Shown here in pieces: positions 25,220 through 35,248 of a DNA stretch of 64,000 bases (its first letter is position 1; each line of letters begins with the position of its first letter). This stretch comes from Onthomorpha sp937906975 (lineage in GTDB: Bacteria; Bacteroidota; Bacteroidia; Bacteroidales; P3). The notes beneath the pieces were generated by a model. The model had not been told where the DNA came from. It ran no database searches and saw nothing but the letters and a program-made list of their open reading frames with translations. Made by a program: the position numbers and the translations under genes. The DNA lies in NCBI GenBank assembly GCA_045614605.1, contig JAZLDH010000007.1, positions 1 through 64,000 on the forward strand, given 5' to 3'.

Positions 25220-25810
25220 ATGAAGAAAAAGTTTATCCCTATTATTATTGTGGCAGCAGTTGTTGTAATTCTTGTTGCTTGGGGCGTTAGTGTTTACAAT
25301 GGTTTGGTGGTTAAAGATGAAAATTGTTCAAAACAATGGTCTAAGGTAGAGAGTCAATATCAAAGAAGAATGGATTTAATACCTAATTTAGTAAACACAG
25401 TAAAGGGCTATGCTTCTCACGAAGAGGCTACTTTATTAAAGGTAATTGAAGCAAGAAATCAAGCATCGCAAGTAAAGATTGATGCAGAAAATATGACACA
25501 AGAGCAGTTGAATAATTTCCAACAAAGCCAAGAAAATCTTTCTTCTGCAATTAGAGGATTGAATATCGTGGTTGAGAAATATCCTGACTTGAAAGCAAAT
25601 CAAAATTTCTTGGAATTACAATCGCAACTTGAAGGAACAGAAAACAGAATTGCGGTTGAAAGACAACGTTACTCAGATGTGGTAAACGAATACAATACAA
25701 GCGTAAGACGTTTCCCTAATAGTTTGTTTGCTTCTATGTTTGGATTTGACAAAAAACCATATTTTGAAGCACAATCAGGAGCAGAAAATACACCAAAAGT
25801 AGAATTTTAA
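25220..25810 (+). CDS. lemA: LemA family protein
   Basis: 196 residues. One N-terminal membrane segment (IPIIIVAAVVVILVAWGVSV), then the conserved LemA helical domain: YNGLV, W-x-x-V-E-x-Q-Y-Q-R-R-x-D-L-I-P-N-L-V, KGYASHE, AIRGLNIVVEKYPDLK, RQRYSDVVNEYN and the proline-rich end. It is anchored in the inner membrane with the domain outside the cytoplasm. The pairing with a TPM protein 35 bases upstream is common across bacteria. Function not established. Confidence 0.95.
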   Translation: MKKKFIPIIIVAAVVVILVAWGVSVYNGLVVKDENCSKQWSKVESQYQRRMDLIPNLVNTVKGYASHEEATLLKVIEARNQASQVKIDAENMTQEQLNNFQQSQENLSSAIRGLNIVVEKYPDLKANQNFLELQSQLEGTENRIAVERQRYSDVVNEYNTSVRRFPNSLFASMFGFDKKPYFEAQSGAENTPKVEF

Positions 25811-25825
25811 CATTACTTCTTAGAG

Positions 25826-28354
25826 ATGGAAGAAAATACTCATAAAATAACTTCTATAAGAGGTATGTTCCAAGATTGGTTCTTGGATTATGCTTCTTAT
25901 GTCATATTAGAGCGTGCCGTTCCTCATATAAACGACGGCTTAAAGCCTGTTCAACGACGTATTCTCCATTCAATGAAAGAATTAGATGATGGAAGATACA
26001 ACAAAGTTGCCAACATAGTGGGAAATACCATGAAATACCACCCTCATGGCGACTCTTCAATAGCAGGAGCCTTAGTTACAATGGGACAAAAAGACCTTTT
26101 AATTGATTGTCAAGGTAACTGGGGAAATATTCTTACGGGAGATGGAGCAGCCGCACCGCGTTATATTGAAGCAAGACTTTCAAAATTTGCTTTGGAAGTG
26201 GTGTTTAATCCAAAAACTACAAGCTGGCACCCATCGTATGACGGAAGAAATAAAGAGCCTGACACATTGCCTGTGAAATTTCCTTTGTTGCTTGCACAAG
26301 GAGCGGAAGGTATTGCGGTAGGTCTTGCTTGTAAAATACTACCTCATAACTTTAATGAATTGATTGATGCTTCCATTGCGATATTGAAAGGAGAGGATTT
26401 TGTAATCTATCCAGATTTCCCAACAGGTGGGCTAATGGACGTAGAGAAGTATAACGATGGATTACAAGGTGGGCGTTTGAGAGTGAGAGCTCGCATAAAA
26501 CAAGTGGATAATAAAACACTTGTTATTACGGAAGTGCCTTTTACTGTTACGGCTGACTCACTTATTGATTCCATTGTAAAGGCTTGCGATAAGAATCAAT
26601 TAAAAATTAAAAAGATTGACAACAATACTGCAAGCGAGGTTGAGATTAGAATTTCTCTTCCAAACGATACTTCTCCTGACCAAACGATTGACGCACTTTA
26701 TGCTTTCACTGATTGTGAGATTAGCCTATCTCCAAACTCTTGTGTTATTGAAAACGAAAAACCACGCTTTGCTTCTGTTTCAGACATCTTAAAGGTTTCA
26801 ACAGAAAACACAGTAAACCTTCTCAAAAGAGAGTTGGAAATAGAATTAGGTGAGCTAAACGAAAAATGGAATTGGATTTCGCTGGAGAAAATCTTTATTA
26901 AAGAGGGCGTTTACAAAAGAATGGAAAAATGTAAAAGCGATGCGGAAATAGATTCTGAAATAGACAAGGGATTAGCTCCGTTTGTGAAAAATCTTCTTCG
27001 TCCAATCACAATAGATGATATACATAGACTGAGAAAAATTCCAATAGATAGAATTTCAAAGTACAATAGTGATAAGGCAGATGACACACTTCTTGCAATA
27101 GAGGACGATATTAAGGCAGTAAAGTACGATTTGGATAATCTTATTGCATACGCTATTGCTTATTTTGAAAGAATTAAAACAAAATTTGGCAAAGAAAGAG
27201 AAAGAAAAACCGAGATTCGCTCATTTGATTACATACAAGAGGCAACTGTTGCTGTGGCAAATGAAAAGCTTTATTGCAATTACGCAGAAGGATTCGTAGG
27301 TTACAAACTCAAAGGCGATGAATACGTTGAGGATTGTTCTACACTTGATGATGTGATTGCGATAAGAAAAGACGGAACCTTTGTTGTGAAAAAAGTTCAA
27401 GAGAAAGAATATCTTGGAAAGAAGCTAATTCATGTTGGCGTGTTTAGGAAAAATGATGATAGAACGACATATAATTTAATATATCAAGACGGGGCTTTTG
27501 GTAAGTTTTATGTTAAGAGATTTAATATTTCATCTATTATCCGCGGAAAGGAATATGATTTAACGCAAGGCACAAAGGGTTCAAAGATTGTTTATTTGAG
27601 TGTGAATCCTAACGGAGAGGCTGAAAGAGTTAATATAAATCTTAAACCAGCTCTAAGAATGAGAACTCATAAGATGGAATATGATTTTGCAACTCTTGCA
27701 ATAAAATCAAGAACTTCAAAAGGAAACACCTTGTCTTCAAGAATTATCACTTCCGTTACTAAGAGAACAGAAGGGGTTTCAACACTTAGTGCAAGAAAAA
27801 TATGGTTTGACTCTGCTATTAAGCGATTAAATGCCGATGGAAACGGAGTATATCTTGGCGAATTTAGCAAAGATGATAAGATTCTTACATTCTACTCTTC
27901 GGGTGCTTACAGAATAACAGGCTATGACTTGTCTTTGCATTTTGATGACGATTTAATTCTTATTGAAAAGCTGAAAAAGAATAAGCCTTTATCGGTTTTC
28001 TATATCGAAAAGGAGACTGATAGTTTGTATTTAAAGAGATTTGTTCCTGAATTAAGCAATAAGAAAATTGATGTCTTTGAAGAACAAGAGGGAGCAAAGC
28101 TTGTAAATATTAGTTACGATTGGTTGCCTGTTGTTAAGGTAGGAGAAAAAGAGTTAGAAGTAGAAAAACTTGACGATATAAAGAAATATAAAGCTAAGGG
28201 TAAGAGAATAGAAAAGGATTCTAATGTTAAGGTGGAATTTCTTGAGCCTTTGGAATATATAGAAGAGGAAGAAATTGAGCAAGAACAAGAAGAAATTGAA
28301 GAATACAACAGTGAGCTAAACGAAGGCGAAACTATGCAAGGTTCATTGTTTTAA
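25826..28354 (+). CDS. parC: DNA topoisomerase IV subunit A (GyrA/ParC family)
   Basis: 842 residues. The winged-helix/tower region starts after a short N-terminus: RAVPHINDGLKPVQRRIL, MKYHPHGDSSI, GNWGNILTGDGAAAPRYIEARL with the catalytic tyrosine in APRYIEAR. A GyrA-like C-terminal region has degenerate blades and no clear GyrA box, and the protein ends in an acidic tail (EEEEIEQEQEEIEEYN), which favours ParC. It relaxes and decatenates DNA with ParE, which is not in the window. It begins 15 bases after lemA. Confidence 0.93.
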   Translation: MEENTHKITSIRGMFQDWFLDYASYVILERAVPHINDGLKPVQRRILHSMKELDDGRYNKVANIVGNTMKYHPHGDSSIAGALVTMGQKDLLIDCQGNWGNILTGDGAAAPRYIEARLSKFALEVVFNPKTTSWHPSYDGRNKEPDTLPVKFPLLLAQGAEGIAVGLACKILPHNFNELIDASIAILKGEDFVIYPDFPTGGLMDVEKYNDGLQGGRLRVRARIKQVDNKTLVITEVPFTVTADSLIDSIVKACDKNQLKIKKIDNNTASEVEIRISLPNDTSPDQTIDALYAFTDCEISLSPNSCVIENEKPRFASVSDILKVSTENTVNLLKRELEIELGELNEKWNWISLEKIFIKEGVYKRMEKCKSDAEIDSEIDKGLAPFVKNLLRPITIDDIHRLRKIPIDRISKYNSDKADDTLLAIEDDIKAVKYDLDNLIAYAIAYFERIKTKFGKERERKTEIRSFDYIQEATVAVANEKLYCNYAEGFVGYKLKGDEYVEDCSTLDDVIAIRKDGTFVVKKVQEKEYLGKKLIHVGVFRKNDDRTTYNLIYQDGAFGKFYVKRFNISSIIRGKEYDLTQGTKGSKIVYLSVNPNGEAERVNINLKPALRMRTHKMEYDFATLAIKSRTSKGNTLSSRIITSVTKRTEGVSTLSARKIWFDSAIKRLNADGNGVYLGEFSKDDKILTFYSSGAYRITGYDLSLHFDDDLILIEKLKKNKPLSVFYIEKETDSLYLKRFVPELSNKKIDVFEEQEGAKLVNISYDWLPVVKVGEKELEVEKLDDIKKYKAKGKRIEKDSNVKVEFLEPLEYIEEEEIEQEQEEIEEYNSELNEGETMQGSLF

Positions 28355-28368
28355 AAAACATAATAAAT

Positions 28369-29193
28369 ATGAGAAAAATATTAGCAATATTATTAGTTGT
28401 TAGCACATTTCTTACAATAGAGGTGCGAGGTCAAGAGATAGTAAAAAAATTCTTAAACAATCAACAAACAACCTCTAAGAATCAATTGATTTATCTAACA
28501 TTTGATGACAGAATTTCTTTGGTTAATGACAATATTAACCGAATGTTTGGATTTGAAAGCTTAGAAAAAGATTTGCAAGATGAGTTAAGAAAAAAATATA
28601 CTCGCATTATAGACAAAGTAAATCAAGAAGAGATTTTGAAAATCTATAACAATAGTTTAATAAAAGAGCTAAGACGTTACGGATTTACTATATATCGTCA
28701 AGAATATTTAGTAAGTAAAATTATAGGACGTTTCAATACGGTAAATGTTTCTCAAATAGAATTGGAGGAGTTCACAGTTGTAGATAGCCTAACAGGAAAA
28801 TACTATACCGATTCAACTGTTTACTATAAAACTCTTACAGGATTGAGAATGAATGTATGGTTAGAATATAATTGGGCTGATACAACAAGTAGAAAACTAT
28901 TGTTTATTAGCCACGAAATAACAGATGAATTTTCTGGATACACAGAAGACGTTGAAGGAAAGAAGTATGCCGATTACGAATTGTCGCTTTTAAATCCTAA
29001 TGATGCCTATATCATAGCAGATAAAACAGCAGCATTAACTGCAAGATATATGTACAATTTCTTAATGAATAAATACGTAAAAGAAAAGACGGGAGGAAAT
29101 CACGAATACTATTATTCAATAGGAGAAGACAAGAAAATAAAATATTCTTTGTATAAAACAGATTATTTTGAAGAGCTTCCGATAGAAGAATAA
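28369..29193 (+). CDS. Exported protein of unknown function
   Basis: 274 residues. A signal peptide (ILAILLVVSTFLTIEVRGQ) precedes a charged, mixed alpha/beta domain without motifs I recognise. Notable segments are RRYGFTIYRQEY, a strand-rich middle (NVWLEYNWADT, LLFISHEITDEF) and a helix near NPNDAYIIADKTAALTARYM. It starts 15 bases after parC and its stop touches the stop of the convergent rnhA gene. Soluble periplasmic location is inferred from the signal peptide and lack of a lipobox or sorting tail. Confidence 0.7.
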   Translation: MRKILAILLVVSTFLTIEVRGQEIVKKFLNNQQTTSKNQLIYLTFDDRISLVNDNINRMFGFESLEKDLQDELRKKYTRIIDKVNQEEILKIYNNSLIKELRRYGFTIYRQEYLVSKIIGRFNTVNVSQIELEEFTVVDSLTGKYYTDSTVYYKTLTGLRMNVWLEYNWADTTSRKLLFISHEITDEFSGYTEDVEGKKYADYELSLLNPNDAYIIADKTAALTARYMYNFLMNKYVKEKTGGNHEYYYSIGEDKKIKYSLYKTDYFEELPIEE

Positions 29194-29823
29194 CTACTTT
29201 CGTCCGAAGTCTGCTGGGATTTCTCCCCAGGATTCAGTATCCCATTTTAAGATTTCTGTAGAATAGGAATTGTTTTCTAACCATTGTTCCGCTCGATGAA
29301 TGTAATCAAACAAATCTTCGTTGCTTTCATCGGGCGAAAGTTTTGTTTTACATTTCTTTTGCTTTACCCAAGCAATAGCAGTCTTGCTATCGGTGTAAAG
29401 AGGGTGAGGCAAATTATGCTTTTTCAAATAAGAAAGACCATGAACTATGCCAAGAAATTCTCCAATGTTATTAGTTCCTCGTTTATGTTTATAATAAAAA
29501 AGCGTATCTCCTGTTTTGGTGTAAACACCTCTATATTCCATCACACCAGGATTGCCACTGCAAGCAGCATCTGTTGAAATGCTTTCATAAATTGGAAGAT
29601 TTGCAGTTAGAGATGATTGTAAAACAATTGTCTTCTTTTGCTTTTGTCCGATAAACTTATTAGGCGAATCATTAAATGCTTGCTCTGCTTCTGCTAATGT
29701 GTCAAAAGATTTGTATTTTGCACCTTCTACACCTTTGACGCTTTGCTCGCAATCTTTCCAAGAGTCAAAAACTCCAGTTTTCTTACCACTCCAAACTACG
29801 TAATATTTATTTTTTTTTGCCAT
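29194..29823 (-). CDS. rnhA: Ribonuclease HI with N-terminal hybrid-binding domain
   Basis: 209 residues. Residues 1-55 are the RNase H hybrid-binding (viroplasmin-like) domain: KYYVVWSGKKTGVFDSW and a conserved K-x-F-x-x-x-x-E-A. The catalytic domain begins near 77; the acidic residues are in STDAACSGNPG, NIGEFLGIVHGL and YTDSKTAIAW, with a fourth probable in LSPDESNEDLF. It cleaves the RNA strand of RNA-DNA hybrids. It starts 3 bases after the stop of the large T9SS cargo gene. Confidence 0.93.
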   Translation of the reverse strand: MAKKNKYYVVWSGKKTGVFDSWKDCEQSVKGVEGAKYKSFDTLAEAEQAFNDSPNKFIGQKQKKTIVLQSSLTANLPIYESISTDAACSGNPGVMEYRGVYTKTGDTLFYYKHKRGTNNIGEFLGIVHGLSYLKKHNLPHPLYTDSKTAIAWVKQKKCKTKLSPDESNEDLFDYIHRAEQWLENNSYSTEILKWDTESWGEIPADFGRK

Positions 29824-29826
29824 TGT

Positions 29827-32800
29827 TTATCTTATTAAAGTAATGTCGCCACCTTCCACAAATTTCTTACCACCTGCACAATTTACACTCAATCTATAAA
29901 AATACACTGCCGCATCACAAGCTTTGCCATTAAAGGTTCCGTCCCAGCCCTCGCTTAATTTGTCGGTAAAAAACACACTTTCTCCCCAGCGGTCAAAGAC
30001 TTCAAACTCAAAACTCTCAATCCACTCACCCTTTACAAAGACAATATCATTTTTTCCATCATTATTAGGAGTGAAAACATTAGGAACATAAATATTAGGA
30101 CGTTCACAATTTACAATATCAACTTCTATAAAAACACTATCCTTAACCTCGCAACCGTGATTATCAGTTACAGTAACAAAATAAAAGCCCGACTCATATA
30201 CAGTAGCGTTTGTGGTGTAGGATAGAGGAGAAGAAAGATTTTCGCTCGGAGTCCAATAATAATACATATTAGGAATGAAATCCACACTAAGAGTTATCTG
30301 CTCACCATCAAAGACTCTTGTATGACTTGCATTGATTTGTATATTGCTAAGAGTGTTTGTATAAGAAATTTCAACAGAATCTATTGCGGTGCATTGATTT
30401 GAGTCTGTAATTTCAACATAATAAACCCCGCAACACAAGTCCTCTATAGAAGAAGTCGTTTGAGAATTTGACCAAAGATAAGAATAAGGAAGCGTTCCGC
30501 CACTTGCCTCAACAACAGCCGTTGCTCCACAACCCTGTTCACAATTATTATCAGTTTTTCTAATAGAAGTAGAAATGTTGTATAAGCTTTCTAAAATTAT
30601 TGTATCACTTACCGAGCAACCTTGTGCATCTTGCATTTCAAAAACATAGACACCATCACACAAACCAGTCAAATCAAAACCATTAAGAGAAGAATCCGAC
30701 CAAATAATACTATAAGGCTCCACACCATTTTGAGCTAAAATATGTATTTGCCCATTACACGAATTTCCGCAAGCGTTTGAGTCCACCGAAATATTAATAT
30801 TCAATTCCGAAACACTACTTATAGAAAAGTTTTCTTCAAAACTACACCCAAAAACATCTTCCACCAAAACCGAATAATTACCTACGGACAATCCCCCAAT
30901 AGAATCCACGTCCATTTGCCCATTACTCCAAGAGTAATGGGCAATTAAACTATCAAATTCACTATCAACCAAAGCAAAACCATCACTTTCTTGCGGACAA
31001 CTAACATTTTGAGTTATCAAATTAAGGTTTTCTATAGGGCTTGTAAAGATTTGTTGCACCAAAGTATCAGAACAATATTGATTTGTAATAACTAAACGAT
31101 AAGTTCTACTCTCTGAAACAACTGCATACGGATTTGGCAAATTTGCATTAGTCAATCCATCGCTTGGAATCCACTGAAAACTTACGCTATCTTGCAAAAC
31201 AGGTTGTATTCCTATCTGAACCAAATCTCCCTCACAAGCTCTTATTTCGGGAATAGTATCCACAGAGGAGTCAAGCAAGATAATTTGTTTTGTAATCGTA
31301 TCTGAGGCAATGCAACCATAATTTTTGTAAGCAATAAGCCTAACATCATAAATTCCTGGCTCTTGATAATAATGCGAAGGCGAAGACAGAGAAGAGAAAG
31401 TGCCATCACCAAAATCCCAAAGAAAGCTATCTCCACGTCCGATATTGATAAAATCCACACTATCAGGAAAACAAACATAAGCAGGCGAGGTAAAATCTGC
31501 CACGGCAAAGTCATCGTGAATTTGGAACTTATATGCCGCCATATTACAGTTGCTTGAAAGATTAGAACTGCTCCATGCGTTTGGCGTAATCGGAAAATTT
31601 TGACTTCCCATGCAAGAGGCACAAACCACTTGATAGAGATTAGAATACTTATCATAGCGAGAAGTACCACCATCTACGTGGTCATTTCCATGTGTTGCAG
31701 AGGTAGAATACTCACCAAAGAAAGTAGCATAATCAAGCACAGAAGCATCGTGAGTAATAGACATTATATAAAAATCTTGTCCGTCAGTAGTTGATTGATA
31801 AGCATCATTTGTTACCTGCATATTCATAGTTCCAAAAACCTGAGTAGAAGTTGGAACAATATATTTAAACAAACGTCCCCAACCTGCCGCATAAACTCTT
31901 CCACACACATCAACGGCAAAACTTGTTGGCGAGATATTAATTTGATTATTACCAGTTCCAAAAACGGTACTCCATACCAAAGAATTTAAACTAGGTTCAA
32001 ATTTTGCAATAAACTGTCCCGAATTAGGAATATTATAAGCCGCATTAAAAACCAAATCACTTCCCTCAGCCTTTGTTTGACCAAAAATATGAGGATAACC
32101 ATTTCTATCACACCTTACAAAGAAAGACAAATCAAACTTATTGCTTCCAAAAAAAGTTGAGGCCAATAAATCATTACCATCATAGGAAATCAATGCCAAA
32201 AAACCATCAGTAGCACCACCATCTAACACCGAATCATAAGCCCCATTAGTAATAGGAAAATTATTAGAGAGCGTGCCACCTGTAACGTAAAGATTATAAT
32301 TAGTATCCACGTCAATAGAAAAGACAGCATCGTCTTGACTACCTCCGATGAAAGAAGAAAAAATCATATTACGCAACTCATAGTCCAATTTGAAAACAAC
32401 GCCCTCTTGCATTCCGCCAAACGAGGTTTGAAAAGCGTTTTGAGTTACAGGAAAGTCAGCACTGAAAGTAGTAGTCCCTACATAAACATTGTTTTGGTCG
32501 TCAGTGATTAATTCTCCTCTTGCACCATCGCCATAATTTGCATAAAGAGAATCATTACCAACGTAAGCAAGCATCTGACTTGCGTTGTAAATTTCCCTAT
32601 AATTAAGCCCATCATTTTGATTACCGCCAACGTAGGTAGAGGCTTGCAAAACCGTTCCATCATCTGAAAACCTACTAACATAAATATCAACCCCAAAAGG
32701 AAAAACCACAGTCCCATCGTATGTAATAGCACTTCCAGAGGAGAAAGTCTGAGAAAAAGCATACTCAGTAATAGGAAAATTAGTACTACCTGTTGTTCCC

Positions 32801-33756
32801 ATAAGTACCAATTCGTCATATTGATTGATAATCATTGAGTGAGGCATTTCGCTGTAATTACCTCCATAATATGTTGAAAAGATTAATTGACTACCATCTT
32901 GACTAAATTTGCTTATAGCACAGTCCCACGCTGCCGCATAGGTATCTACAAAAGCCCCTAACGTAGTTGGATAACCTATTCCATCAACAATACTTCCCGA
33001 ATAAAGGTTTCCGTAAGAATCATAAGTAGAGGTAAAACCCCAATTGTCGGCAGTACTTCCCGAATAGGTAGAAAAAATTAAAGTAGGGTCAATAATCAAA
33101 GGCAAACTCTTGTCATAACTACCTATTTTGTAAGAAACCCTATTGTCTTTCAAAACAAACTCAACCTTAACCTCTGTTTGCTTTCCATTAATTATTTGAA
33201 AAGCGTATGGTTTTGCTTCAATTATTTCTCCCAAACACGTTTCCATTACCAATTCTTCATTTTTTAGTTTGAGATTATCAAGCCCCTTATAATCCAAGGC
33301 AATGATTTCGGCATTTCCACCAGGCTTTACAATAAATTCGTGTTTGAGTTCAAAGTCCTTTGAATAGATTTTCCAATCTATATTATTGTAAATATTTTCA
33401 TAAACAAGCTCTTGATAAGCCTCCACTTTGCCTACCCATTTGCTTTGGTCGTTTCCTAAAAAATAATTCGAGTAAGCGGGTAGGAGATTATGGGTTTTAA
33501 TTTCGGCTTGCAAAGAATTTACCAACTCAATCTTGAAGGCGTGAGCAGAATTTGTCTTTTTCTCTTGGTGTTTCTTTACATCGTTTAAATAAAACACCAC
33601 TCCGTTGTTTTCAACAAACACAGCCCCATTTTGTAAACGTGCTTTAAAGAAAATATTGCTATCCCATTGACCCTTGTTTTGCTCAAAACGCAAAGTTTGA
33701 CAATGGCTTGCAAATGAAAGCACACATAATAAAAAACAAATACAAACGTTTTTCAT
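29827..33756 (-). CDS. Large T9SS type B cargo protein (DUF7948, SBBP-like propeller, PKD, SprB repeats)
   Basis: 1309 residues. Signal peptide (CFLLCVLSFASHCQ), then an N-terminal domain of the DUF7948 type (RFEQNKGQWDSNIFFKARL). A long beta-propeller region (about 230-750) has repeats of the SBBP kind (FSTYYGGNYSEMPHSM, STFFGS). A PKD domain follows (FINIGRGDSFLWDFGDGT), then at least three SprB-type repeats (HYSWSNGQ, SIIWSDSS, SYLWSNSQTTSSIEDL). The last 85 residues are a CHU_C/type B T9SS sorting domain (IYVPNVFTPNNDGKNDIVF, VFDRWGESVFFTDK). Similar proteins are surface adhesins of gliding or attaching Bacteroidota. The cargo is probably cell-surface attached; ligand unknown. Confidence 0.9.
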   Translation of the reverse strand: MKNVCICFLLCVLSFASHCQTLRFEQNKGQWDSNIFFKARLQNGAVFVENNGVVFYLNDVKKHQEKKTNSAHAFKIELVNSLQAEIKTHNLLPAYSNYFLGNDQSKWVGKVEAYQELVYENIYNNIDWKIYSKDFELKHEFIVKPGGNAEIIALDYKGLDNLKLKNEELVMETCLGEIIEAKPYAFQIINGKQTEVKVEFVLKDNRVSYKIGSYDKSLPLIIDPTLIFSTYSGSTADNWGFTSTYDSYGNLYSGSIVDGIGYPTTLGAFVDTYAAAWDCAISKFSQDGSQLIFSTYYGGNYSEMPHSMIINQYDELVLMGTTGSTNFPITEYAFSQTFSSGSAITYDGTVVFPFGVDIYVSRFSDDGTVLQASTYVGGNQNDGLNYREIYNASQMLAYVGNDSLYANYGDGARGELITDDQNNVYVGTTTFSADFPVTQNAFQTSFGGMQEGVVFKLDYELRNMIFSSFIGGSQDDAVFSIDVDTNYNLYVTGGTLSNNFPITNGAYDSVLDGGATDGFLALISYDGNDLLASTFFGSNKFDLSFFVRCDRNGYPHIFGQTKAEGSDLVFNAAYNIPNSGQFIAKFEPSLNSLVWSTVFGTGNNQINISPTSFAVDVCGRVYAAGWGRLFKYIVPTSTQVFGTMNMQVTNDAYQSTTDGQDFYIMSITHDASVLDYATFFGEYSTSATHGNDHVDGGTSRYDKYSNLYQVVCASCMGSQNFPITPNAWSSSNLSSNCNMAAYKFQIHDDFAVADFTSPAYVCFPDSVDFINIGRGDSFLWDFGDGTFSSLSSPSHYYQEPGIYDVRLIAYKNYGCIASDTITKQIILLDSSVDTIPEIRACEGDLVQIGIQPVLQDSVSFQWIPSDGLTNANLPNPYAVVSESRTYRLVITNQYCSDTLVQQIFTSPIENLNLITQNVSCPQESDGFALVDSEFDSLIAHYSWSNGQMDVDSIGGLSVGNYSVLVEDVFGCSFEENFSISSVSELNINISVDSNACGNSCNGQIHILAQNGVEPYSIIWSDSSLNGFDLTGLCDGVYVFEMQDAQGCSVSDTIILESLYNISTSIRKTDNNCEQGCGATAVVEASGGTLPYSYLWSNSQTTSSIEDLCCGVYYVEITDSNQCTAIDSVEISYTNTLSNIQINASHTRVFDGEQITLSVDFIPNMYYYWTPSENLSSPLSYTTNATVYESGFYFVTVTDNHGCEVKDSVFIEVDIVNCERPNIYVPNVFTPNNDGKNDIVFVKGEWIESFEFEVFDRWGESVFFTDKLSEGWDGTFNGKACDAAVYFYRLSVNCAGGKKFVEGGDITLIR

Positions 33757-33760
33757 AATA

Positions 33761-33768
33761 CAAAGGTA
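33761..33768 (-). promoter_or_regulatory. -7 box TACCTTTG almost touching the start codon
   Basis: On the minus strand only 4 bases lie between the last G of the box and the ATG at 33756. If transcription starts at the usual distance, the mRNA of the large cargo gene is leaderless or nearly so. Confidence 0.6.
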
Positions 33769-33788
33769 TAAAAAAAACTTAACCTAAT

Positions 33789-34325
33789 ATGAAAAAAAAT
33801 ATTTTCTTAGTCTTATTTTTTGCAGTTTCATTTTTGTCAAATGCACAATCGGACTCTTTTCGCGCAGGCTTAGTAGCAGGATTTTCTCCACAAGCAAATA
33901 TTTTGGAAACCTCACCCTTGAATGCAGGACTTATGACAGAATTTACCATTCCCTTTATTGGAGTAGGAGCAGAGGTAGATATGATTTATGAAAACAAAGC
34001 ATTTCAATATCAAACAGGCAGTTTTTCGGAGCGATTTTCTAATTTTAAATTGCCAATCTATGCAAAATGGAAATTAGGCTTGCCATATTTTAAAGGATTT
34101 CTTGGAGCAGGGGCTACTTATTCGCTTTCGTGGAAAGATTTACGAGAGTATGGTATTTCTTCTAAGACTTTTCAAGTTTGGAGCCTTTCTGCAATGGCAG
34201 GAATAGAGCTTTTCAATAAATTATACTTTCGCTTAGGTTACGATTATCCCTTTTTTAACAAAAAATTAAAGACTATTTTCACTACGGATAAGGTATTGAC
34301 AATCAATATTGGCTGTTGGTTTTAA
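33789..34325 (+). CDS. Outer-membrane beta-barrel protein (PorT/OMP_b-brl-like)
   Basis: 178 residues. Signal peptide ending SNAQS, then about eight amphipathic strands (RAGLVAGFSPQA, GVGAEVDMIYE, KLPIYAKWKLG, KGFLGAGATYSLSW, SAMAGIELFNKLYFRLGYDY) with a terminal aromatic residue (INIGCWF). The layout fits the small eight-stranded Bacteroidota barrels. It is divergent from the large T9SS cargo gene, 32 bases away. Exact role unknown. Confidence 0.8.
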   Translation: MKKNIFLVLFFAVSFLSNAQSDSFRAGLVAGFSPQANILETSPLNAGLMTEFTIPFIGVGAEVDMIYENKAFQYQTGSFSERFSNFKLPIYAKWKLGLPYFKGFLGAGATYSLSWKDLREYGISSKTFQVWSLSAMAGIELFNKLYFRLGYDYPFFNKKLKTIFTTDKVLTINIGCWF

Positions 34326-34330
34326 AAAGT

Positions 34331-34419
34331 CTAAGAAAACGAAAAATATCTCTTAGGAAAAATAAATTTTTTCTTAGGAAAAATATTTTTTTTCTTAGAC
34401 TTTTTTTCACTTTTCTAAG
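34331..34419. repeat. 21-bp-pitch array C (5 units) between convergent genes
   Basis: Core pentamers start at 34331 (CTAAG), 34352, 34373, 34394 (CTTAG) and 34415 (CTAAG), each 21 bp apart. The outer arms 34324-34339 and 34390-34405 are a perfect 16-bp inverted repeat. It fills the gap between the convergent barrel and GNAT genes and probably terminates both. The last unit contains the stop codon of the GNAT gene (34415-34417). Confidence 0.8.
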
Positions 34420-35248
34420 TGTCTAAATTCAAACTCATAAACACCTCATTAGGAAGGCTTTGATTTAGACTATCCAAAGGCTTAATCATTTCAATAGTTG
34501 AAGGAGTTATATTTTCTTTTTCTGGAAAATATTTTAAGATAACGTCTTTTTCATATTTTTTTGAAATCTCTTTTGCGAATATTTCCGCAGTTTCATTCTC
34601 AAAACAAAAACAATCCAAAACCTCTATCGTTTTTGTGTCGGTAATTGCCACGCATTGAGCCAAGATTTCTTCGCCTTTGTAAAGGTTTATTATATCATAA
34701 TCTGTAATTGTATAAAGATGAAGAGTTTTTTCAGAGTGAATTATGCAATTATTTCGTTTTTTCTGTACTTGGTTTATAAACTCAAAGTCAAAATTCGTTG
34801 TTTTCTCAATTCTATATGCCGATAGGTTGTTGCCTTCCTTAATCTGATTGAAAAAAGTCTTGTTTACCCCCTCTATTCCACATAGTTTATAACCCATTTT
34901 CTCATAAAAGGGAACTAAACCCTCGTGTGCTGCAATCAAAATGACAGCCTTTTTACCAAGATTGTTTAGTTCTTTTTCAGCCTTTTGCATAAGGGCGTTT
35001 GCTAAGCCTTGATTTCTGTGGCTCTCTACGGTGCATACGCTTCCAATGTAAGCAATAGGCAGTATTTCATCGTTGATTTTTAGTCTATGATGCGTTGCGA
35101 AAAGCATAGATAGAAGATTTCCATTTTCACTTATGTGAAAGAAATTACCTTCTTTGAAGTATAGGTTAAAAAACTTGTCAATATATTCTTTGGAATCGCC
35201 AAAGGTTTTGTGCCAAAGCTCTTTTGCTTGTTGTTGTATTTGTATCAT
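34415..35248 (-). CDS. GNAT family N-acetyltransferase
   Basis: 277 residues. The N-terminal GNAT fold has the acetyl-CoA-binding motif VCTVESHRNQGLANALMQ (R-x-x-G-x-A) and the strand AVILIAAHEGLVPFYEKMGYK. The C-terminal half is a second, more divergent domain with only weak GNAT character, as in Eis-like two-domain acetyltransferases. The substrate is not known. The start overlaps the stop of the DUF2156 gene (ATGA), so both are made from one transcript. Confidence 0.85.
   Translation of the reverse strand: MIQIQQQAKELWHKTFGDSKEYIDKFFNLYFKEGNFFHISENGNLLSMLFATHHRLKINDEILPIAYIGSVCTVESHRNQGLANALMQKAEKELNNLGKKAVILIAAHEGLVPFYEKMGYKLCGIEGVNKTFFNQIKEGNNLSAYRIEKTTNFDFEFINQVQKKRNNCIIHSEKTLHLYTITDYDIINLYKGEEILAQCVAITDTKTIEVLDCFCFENETAEIFAKEISKKYEKDVILKYFPEKENITPSTIEMIKPLDSLNQSLPNEVFMSLNLDT

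Noticed and set aside
34331..34419. Simple A/T-rich low-complexity filler
   Set aside because: Random A/T-rich sequence would not keep CTWAG cores at exactly 21 bp for five steps, and the same step recurs at other loci.
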